Shown here piece after piece: positions 60,883 through 64,000 of a stretch of DNA of 64,000 bases. A model generated the notes under the pieces. The model worked only from the letters and a program-made list of their open reading frames with translations. It did not search any database and was not told the origin of the DNA. The stretch is from CAWDZK01 sp963807005 (GTDB lineage Bacteria > Actinomycetota > Actinomycetes > JACCUZ01). A program made the position numbers and the translations under genes. The stretch lies in NCBI GenBank assembly GCA_963807005.1, contig CAWDZK010000004.1:310001-374000 (forward strand), read 5' to 3'. How positions within the stretch are numbered: the first letter of the stretch is position 1; each line of letters starts with the position of its first letter.

Positions 60883-61767
60883 TCATGCTGCGTCCCCGTC
60901 GGACAGCAGCTCGGACCAGCGCTGCTGGCCCAGCCAGGCGTCGACGTCGTGCCAGGCGACCTCTGGGTGCTCCGCGTGCACGGCCGGCACGTCGACCTGA
61001 TAGCCCTCGGCCTCGAGGAAGGCGTACATCGCCTGAAGGTCCTTGTCGGCGACGACCTCGAGCGGAGGTGCCACGTACCGCACGTCGCGCCCGGTCGCCC
61101 TGGCCAGCGCTGCGGCGAGCTGGTCACCGGTGAGGACATCCGAGGCGATCTCGACCCGGCGGCCCAGGAACCGCTCCCGCTGCTCGATGGCGAGGACGGC
61201 GAACGCGGCGACGTCGTCGACCACGGTCAGCTGACGTGGGGTCGAGCCGCTCACCGGCACCCCGATGCTTCCTGCTCGCAGCCCCGGCAGCGCCCATGGG
61301 GCGAGCACCATGTCGACGAACTCGGTCGGGGCCACCACGGTCCAGGGCACTCCGGACCGGCGGAGGTGGCGCTCGACGACGTACTTGCTCTCGAAGTGGG
61401 GGACGCCGGTTCCACGGTCCGCGCAGGCGACCGAGCTGTAGACGACGTGTCCGACTCCTGACTGCACCGCAGCGTCGACCAAGGTCTGTCCGTTGCGTAC
61501 CTCGGCCGTCGTGCCTTCCGGCACGAAGGGAGTTGCCAGCAGGAACGCCGCGTCGACCCCGCGCATGGCGCGGACGAGCGAGGCCCGGTCGTCGAAGTCT
61601 CCGGCGAACAAGCGCGCCCCAGCGGACCGCAGCGCGGTCGATGCGGGGGACTCCGGGTCGCGGACGATCGCGTGCACCCGCTGGCCGTTCGCGAGCAGCC
61701 GCCGCGCGACTGCGCCACCCTGCGCCCCGGACGCACCGGCGACCGCGACAACCTTGCTGCTGGACAT
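60883..61767 (-). CDS. NmrA-like NAD(P)-binding protein
   Basis: A 294-residue atypical SDR. GASGAQGGAVARRL is the nucleotide-binding loop, FAGDFDDRASLVRAMRGVDAAFLLA is the next strand, and VVYSSVACADRG and HFESKYVVERHLR match the NmrA/HSCARG group. Such proteins act as redox sensors or quinone/isoflavone reductases; the catalytic Tyr-Lys is not clear. ATG 61767 has AGGAGCAGG upstream. It diverges from a TetR regulator and leads the NmrA-cupin pair. Confidence 0.83.
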   Translation of the reverse strand: MSSSKVVAVAGASGAQGGAVARRLLANGQRVHAIVRDPESPASTALRSAGARLFAGDFDDRASLVRAMRGVDAAFLLATPFVPEGTTAEVRNGQTLVDAAVQSGVGHVVYSSVACADRGTGVPHFESKYVVERHLRRSGVPWTVVAPTEFVDMVLAPWALPGLRAGSIGVPVSGSTPRQLTVVDDVAAFAVLAIEQRERFLGRRVEIASDVLTGDQLAAALARATGRDVRYVAPPLEVVADKDLQAMYAFLEAEGYQVDVPAVHAEHPEVAWHDVDAWLGQQRWSELLSDGDAA

Positions 61768-61786
61768 GCCCTGCTCCTAGGTCCTG

Positions 61787-61839
61787 AGTCAACTCCACTA
61801 GAGTCGACTACACCAAATATTGATTGGACGGTACTCTAG
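61787..61839. promoter_or_regulatory. Operator and promoter between divergent nmrA-like and tetR-like genes
   Basis: AGTCAACTC (61787-61795), five bases, GAGTCGACT (61801-61809) is a 9-bp inverted repeat with one mismatch. CTAGAGT (61798-61804) recurs inverted as ACTCTAG (61833-61839). TACTCT (61832-61837) lies six bases before the tetR ATG, so a bound regulator would cover its -10 box. Confidence 0.55.
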
Positions 61840-61843
61840 CGAA

Positions 61844-62482
61844 ATGGACAGCGTCAAGAGGTCGTACCGCTCGCCACGTCGGGAGGCCCAGGCCGCGCGG
61901 ACCCGCGACGCGGTGGTCGCCGCCGCCCGCCGGCTGCTGGCCGCCGACGGGCTGCGCACGACGACGATGGAGACCATCGCCGGGGAGGCCGGCGTGTCGG
62001 TGCAGACCGTCTACGCGTCGTTCGGCTCCAAGGCAGCGATCCTCATCGCTGTCCTGGACGGGGTCGAGGCCGATGCCGACGCGGACGGCGCGGCGACGTC
62101 GATCGCGACCGCGTCCAGTCCACGTGCGCAGCTGCGCGAGATCGCGGCGTTCCACCGGCGGCTGTTCGAGCGCGGGGCCGACGTGATCGCGGTCGCCCTG
62201 AGCGGAGCGGGTGCCGACCCGGACCTTGCGGCGCACGTCGCCGCCGGGCACCGCCGCCGTAGGGCCGCGCAGCTGCCAGTGGTGCGCGACTGGCATCAGA
62301 AGGGCGCGTTGCGTCCGGGGCTGCGGGCGCGTGAGGCGTCGGACGTCCTGTGGGCTCTCACCAGCCCGGACCTGTACCTCCTGCACGTCGCGGGCAGCCG
62401 CTGGTCACCTTCGCGCTACGAGTCCTGGCTCCGGTCCACCGTCGAGCGACTGCTGCTTGCCGACGAGGCCGATTGTCAGTGA
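61844..62482 (+). CDS. TetR family transcriptional regulator
   Basis: A 212-residue TetR regulator. The N-terminal helix-turn-helix is AARRLLAADGLRTTTMETIAGEAGVSVQTVYASFGSK (about residues 28-63). The C-terminal domain carries HRRLFERGADVIAVALSG and GALRPGLRAREASDVLWALTS, as in many TetR proteins of the AcrR type. ATG 61844 is used because TACTCT precedes it by six bases; TTG 61820 is the longer alternative. It is probably the regulator of the NmrA-cupin pair. Confidence 0.87.
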   Translation: MDSVKRSYRSPRREAQAARTRDAVVAAARRLLAADGLRTTTMETIAGEAGVSVQTVYASFGSKAAILIAVLDGVEADADADGAATSIATASSPRAQLREIAAFHRRLFERGADVIAVALSGAGADPDLAAHVAAGHRRRRAAQLPVVRDWHQKGALRPGLRAREASDVLWALTSPDLYLLHVAGSRWSPSRYESWLRSTVERLLLADEADCQ

Positions 62483-62525
62483 GGGGATCGACCGGTCTCG
62501 GTGACGTACCCGCGCTGCTGCAGAC

Positions 62526-62563
62526 GACGTCCGGGTGGACCGAGGAGGGCCCACCCGGACGTC
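62526..62563. terminator. Strong bidirectional terminator hairpin
   Basis: GACGTCCGGGTGG (62526-62538), a 12-base loop, CCACCCGGACGTC (62551-62563) give a perfect 13-bp stem between the convergent tetR-like and katG genes. Confidence 0.75.
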
Positions 62564-62567
62564 AGGG

Positions 62568-64000
62568 TCAGGCGAGGTCGAACCGGTCGAGGTTCATCAC
62601 CTTGTCCCAGGCGGCGACGAAGTCGTGCACGAACTTCTCCTGCGCGTCGTCGCTGGCGTAGACCTCGGCGAGCGCGCGGAGCTCGGAGTTCGAGCCGAAC
62701 ACGAGGTCCACCCGGCTACCGGTCCACTTGGTCTGGCCGGTGGCGCCGTCGCGGCCCTCGAAGGTCTCCCCGTCCTCGGACGTCGACGTCCACGTGGTGC
62801 CCAGGTCGAGCAGGTTCACGAAGAAGTCGTTGGTCAGCGACCCCGGCCTCGTGGTGAGGACGCCCAGCGGGGACTGCTGGTGGTTCGCGCCCAGGACCCG
62901 AAGACCACCGACGAGCACGGTCATCTCCGGGGCGCTGAGGGTGAGAAGGTTCGCCCGGTCGATGAGCAGGTACTCGGCCGGCAGGTGCTGACCCTTGCCG
63001 AGGTAGTTGCGGAACCCGTCCGCGGTGGGCTCGAGGGGGGCGAACGCCTCGGCGTCGGTCTGTTCCTGCGAGGCATCCGTGCGGCCGGGGGTGAACGGGA
63101 CGCTCACCTGGTGGCCGGCGTCCTTGGCCGCCTTCTCGACGCCGGCGCAGCCGGCGAGCACGATCAGGTCGGCCAGGGAGATCTTCTTGCCGCCGGACTG
63201 GGCGCTGTTGAAGGTCTCCTGGACCCGCTCCAGGGTCCGGAGGACAGTGGCGAGCTCGTCCGGGTCGTTCGCCTCCCAGCCGCGCTGCGGGTCGAGACGC
63301 AGGCGGGCACCGTTGGCGCCACCGCGCTTGTCGCTGCCGCGGTACGACGAGGCCGAGGCCCACGCCGTGGCGACCAGCTGCGAGACCGACAGGCCCGAGG
63401 CGAGCACCTGCTCCTTGAGCGCCGCGACGTCCTCGGCGTCGACCAGCTCGTGGTCGACCGCGGGGACCGGGTCCTGCCAGAGCAGGGTCTCGCTCGGGAC
63501 CAGCGGCCCGAGGTAGCGCTGGATCGGGCCCATGTCGCGGTGGGTCAGCTTGAACCAGGCGCGGGCGAAGGCGTCCGCGAACTGGTCCGGGTTCTCGTGG
63601 AAGCGACGCGAGATCGGCTCGTAGATCGGGTCGAACCGCAGCGCGAGGTCGGTCGTCAGCATCGTCGGGGGACGCGTGAGCGAGCCGTCCTCGGGGTCAG
63701 GAACCGTGCCGGCCCCGGCGCCGCCCTTCGGCTGCCACTGGTGCGCGCCGGCGGGGCTGGCGGTCAGCTCCCACTCGTGGCCGAACAGGTTGTCGAAGTA
63801 GCCGTTGCTCCACCGGGTCGGCGTGGACGTCCAGGTGACCTCGAGGCCGCTGGTGATCGCGTCGCGGCCCTTGCCGCTGCCGAAGCCGTTCCGCCAGCCG
63901 AGGCCCTGCTCCTCGAGCGGTGCGCCCTCGGGCTCCGGTCCGACGTACTCGTTCGGGTCGGCCGCACCGTGGGTCTTGCCGAACGTGTGGCCGCCGGCGA
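62568..64000 (-). CDS. katG: Catalase-peroxidase KatG, C-terminal part (partial)
   Basis: An open frame runs from the stop at 62568 to the window edge, about 477 residues. Near the edge GGHTFGKTHG supplies the proximal haem His, followed by YVGPEPEGAPLEEQGLGW. Then come TSTPTRWSNGYFDNLFGHEWELT, RPPTMLTTDLALRFDPIY and the C-terminal duplicate domain (SLADLIVLAGCAGVEKAAKDAG). KatG destroys hydrogen peroxide by catalase and peroxidase reactions. The N-terminal domain with the distal Arg, Trp and His lies outside the window. Confidence 0.96.
   Translation of the reverse strand, partial: AGGHTFGKTHGAADPNEYVGPEPEGAPLEEQGLGWRNGFGSGKGRDAITSGLEVTWTSTPTRWSNGYFDNLFGHEWELTASPAGAHQWQPKGGAGAGTVPDPEDGSLTRPPTMLTTDLALRFDPIYEPISRRFHENPDQFADAFARAWFKLTHRDMGPIQRYLGPLVPSETLLWQDPVPAVDHELVDAEDVAALKEQVLASGLSVSQLVATAWASASSYRGSDKRGGANGARLRLDPQRGWEANDPDELATVLRTLERVQETFNSAQSGGKKISLADLIVLAGCAGVEKAAKDAGHQVSVPFTPGRTDASQEQTDAEAFAPLEPTADGFRNYLGKGQHLPAEYLLIDRANLLTLSAPEMTVLVGGLRVLGANHQQSPLGVLTTRPGSLTNDFFVNLLDLGTTWTSTSEDGETFEGRDGATGQTKWTGSRVDLVFGSNSELRALAEVYASDDAQEKFVHDFVAAWDKVMNLDRFDLA

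Overview
The window is high-GC, densely coded DNA from an actinomycete. The signs are an ergothioneine egtABCD operon, a MabA/InhA-like fabG-fabI pair, SURF1, DUF3099, dodecin, an actinobacterial VLRF1-type protein, PPK2, a DUF222/HNH protein and many leaderless genes preceded by a TAnnnT box. A Geodermatophilales/Frankiales-like lineage is a guess only. No gene-free stretch exceeds about 215 bases. I saw no tRNA, rRNA, CRISPR array or insertion sequence.

Layout. (1) 1-5322: a translationally coupled peptide-uptake operon (permease, permease, ATPase, ATPase) continuing into an Ntn-type aspartylglucosaminidase/isoaspartyl hydrolase, an M55 D-aminopeptidase and an SDR. (2) 5334-13143: an atypical SDR, a FetB-like permease, a permuted papain-like hydrolase next to an LD-carboxypeptidase, a GH15 hydrolase with SURF1, moaA and small conserved genes. 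(3) 13188-18644: dodecin, two small membrane proteins, a TldD/TldE-like pair, fabG-fabI. (4) 18653-25363: a cyanophycin locus, with a Mur-ligase-like half-CphA, then on the other strand cyanophycinase, cyanophycin synthetase, a serine hydrolase and a cupin. (5) 25409-29575: SixA phosphatase, serB, glgC and glgA. (6) 29591-36089: a large AfsR/LuxR-like regulator, a hydrolase-glycosyltransferase fusion and a methyltransferase; the last two diverge from a strong palindrome. (7) 36095-47038: housekeeping and membrane genes, including NfeD/stomatin, a lytic transglycosylase, a TauE exporter, an rRNA methyltransferase, a SatD-like regulator pair, a VOC-GrpB fusion and VLRF1. (8) 47185-53936: a GNAT-like protein, a GGDEF-EAL protein, a frameshifted HNH gene, PPK2 and a histidine-kinase-fold/output-domain fusion. 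(9) 53954-58269: egtABCD. (10) 58417-64000: an MFS transporter, DUF421, cupin and NmrA genes with a divergent TetR regulator, and the C-terminal part of katG, cut by the window edge.

How it fits together. Region 1 imports and trims peptides. Region 4 makes and breaks the Asp-Arg reserve polymer cyanophycin, and glgC/glgA serve glycogen, so storage metabolism is a theme. Ergothioneine and KatG give redox protection. Many genes start 6-7 bases after a TAnnnT (-10) box with no ribosome binding site. This settles several start codons and shows divergent genes sharing back-to-back -10 boxes.
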